Positions 5,525 to 5,726 of a DNA stretch of 5,726 nt are shown here, one piece after another. A model generated the notes under the pieces. That model saw only the letters and a list, made by a program, of their open reading frames with translations, ran no database searches and was not told the DNA's origin. How positions within the stretch are numbered: position 1 is the stretch's first letter; every line of letters starts with the position of its first letter. This DNA comes from Polyangiaceae bacterium. GTDB taxonomy: Bacteria > Myxococcota_A > Polyangia > Polyangiales > Polyangiaceae. The stretch covers positions 1 through 5,726 of the forward strand of contig JAKVCH010000219.1 in assembly GCA_022447485.1 (NCBI GenBank), read 5' to 3'. The position numbers and the translations under genes were made by a program.

Positions 5525-5726
5525 ATGCTGATTGAAATATTCCAGTATTTTGGCGTAGAGCCGACTAGCAACCTTCGAAAAAACAAGGCGCCGCTCTGGC
5601 GGGGGCTATCTGCGCTGACGATAGCTTCCTTCTTCTTGAGTCTAGGCTGTGCAAAGCAGCACCCGAATTCTGCACACCACCATTACCATGAAGAAAGTCG
5701 TTGCGATGGGCCGCAACCGGGCTTCA
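5525..5726 (+). CDS. Exported His-rich lipoprotein, N-terminal part (gene leaves window)
   Basis: The frame is open from ATG 5525 to the right edge, 67 residues. It has a fairly long N-region (1-26) with basic residues RKNK, a hydrophobic stretch (about 27-40) and FLSLGC, which puts a lipobox-like SLGC at Cys42. The start of the mature part is rich in His and Cys (His46, 51, 52, 53, 55; Cys60), which could bind metal, but no family is recognised. There is no Shine-Dalgarno within range of the ATG, and no alternative ATG, GTG or TTG in frame before the signal peptide core. The frame also stays open upstream across the spacer, so the start rests on the signal peptide. It is divergent from the barrel gene, so the two could share control. 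Confidence 0.55.
   Translation, partial: MLIEIFQYFGVEPTSNLRKNKAPLWRGLSALTIASFFLSLGCAKQHPNSAHHHYHEESRCDGPQPGF

Noticed and set aside
5320..5586. Minus-strand open frame of 88 codons with a hydrophobic stretch.
   Set aside because: It overlaps the barrel gene's signal peptide in another frame; the hydrophobicity is a by-product of that region.

Overview
The window looks like chromosomal DNA from a flagellated, diderm (Gram-negative) bacterium. The evidence is a flagellin, a predicted outer-membrane beta-barrel, proteins with lipoprotein signal peptides and a periplasmic-type di-heme cytochrome c peroxidase. The moderately GC-rich composition and the short Cys-free flagellin would suit a Bdellovibrionota/Oligoflexia-like or other deltaproteobacterial-grade lineage. 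That placement is a guess, because no phylogenetic marker is present. I see no mobile element, CRISPR array, tRNA or rRNA.

Layout. Positions 1-464 (minus) hold the N-terminal part of a membrane protein resembling the EI24/CysZ family, running off the left edge. A 230-bp divergent spacer follows, with a C8 tract, two small hairpins and two CsrA-like GGA motifs, one of them overlapping the flagellin Shine-Dalgarno. A single-gene flagellin unit lies at 695-1513 (plus). It converges on a minus-strand pair: a di-heme cytochrome c peroxidase (3549 to 2440) followed by yaaA (2316 to 1540). The strong hairpin between flagellin and yaaA is built from the last codons of yaaA and could serve both strands. 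Upstream of the peroxidase, also on the minus strand, is a two-gene unit: a 208-residue predicted outer-membrane barrel (5455 to 4829) overlapping by ATGA a 354-residue predicted lipoprotein (4832 to 3768). At the right edge a plus-strand gene for a His-rich exported lipoprotein starts at 5525 and leaves the window.

How the genes may work together. Peroxidase and YaaA form a plausible peroxide-defence pair: one removes H2O2 in the envelope, the other limits free iron and Fenton damage in the cytoplasm. The barrel and lipoprotein are probably translationally coupled and may act together at the outer membrane, but neither is recognised as a characterised family. The flagellin leader has the architecture expected for CsrA repression. 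Start codons were chosen from family alignment, Shine-Dalgarno position and gene overlap; yaaA (GTG), the peroxidase (ATG 3549) and the lipoprotein (ATG 4832) all begin later than the longest open frame would suggest.
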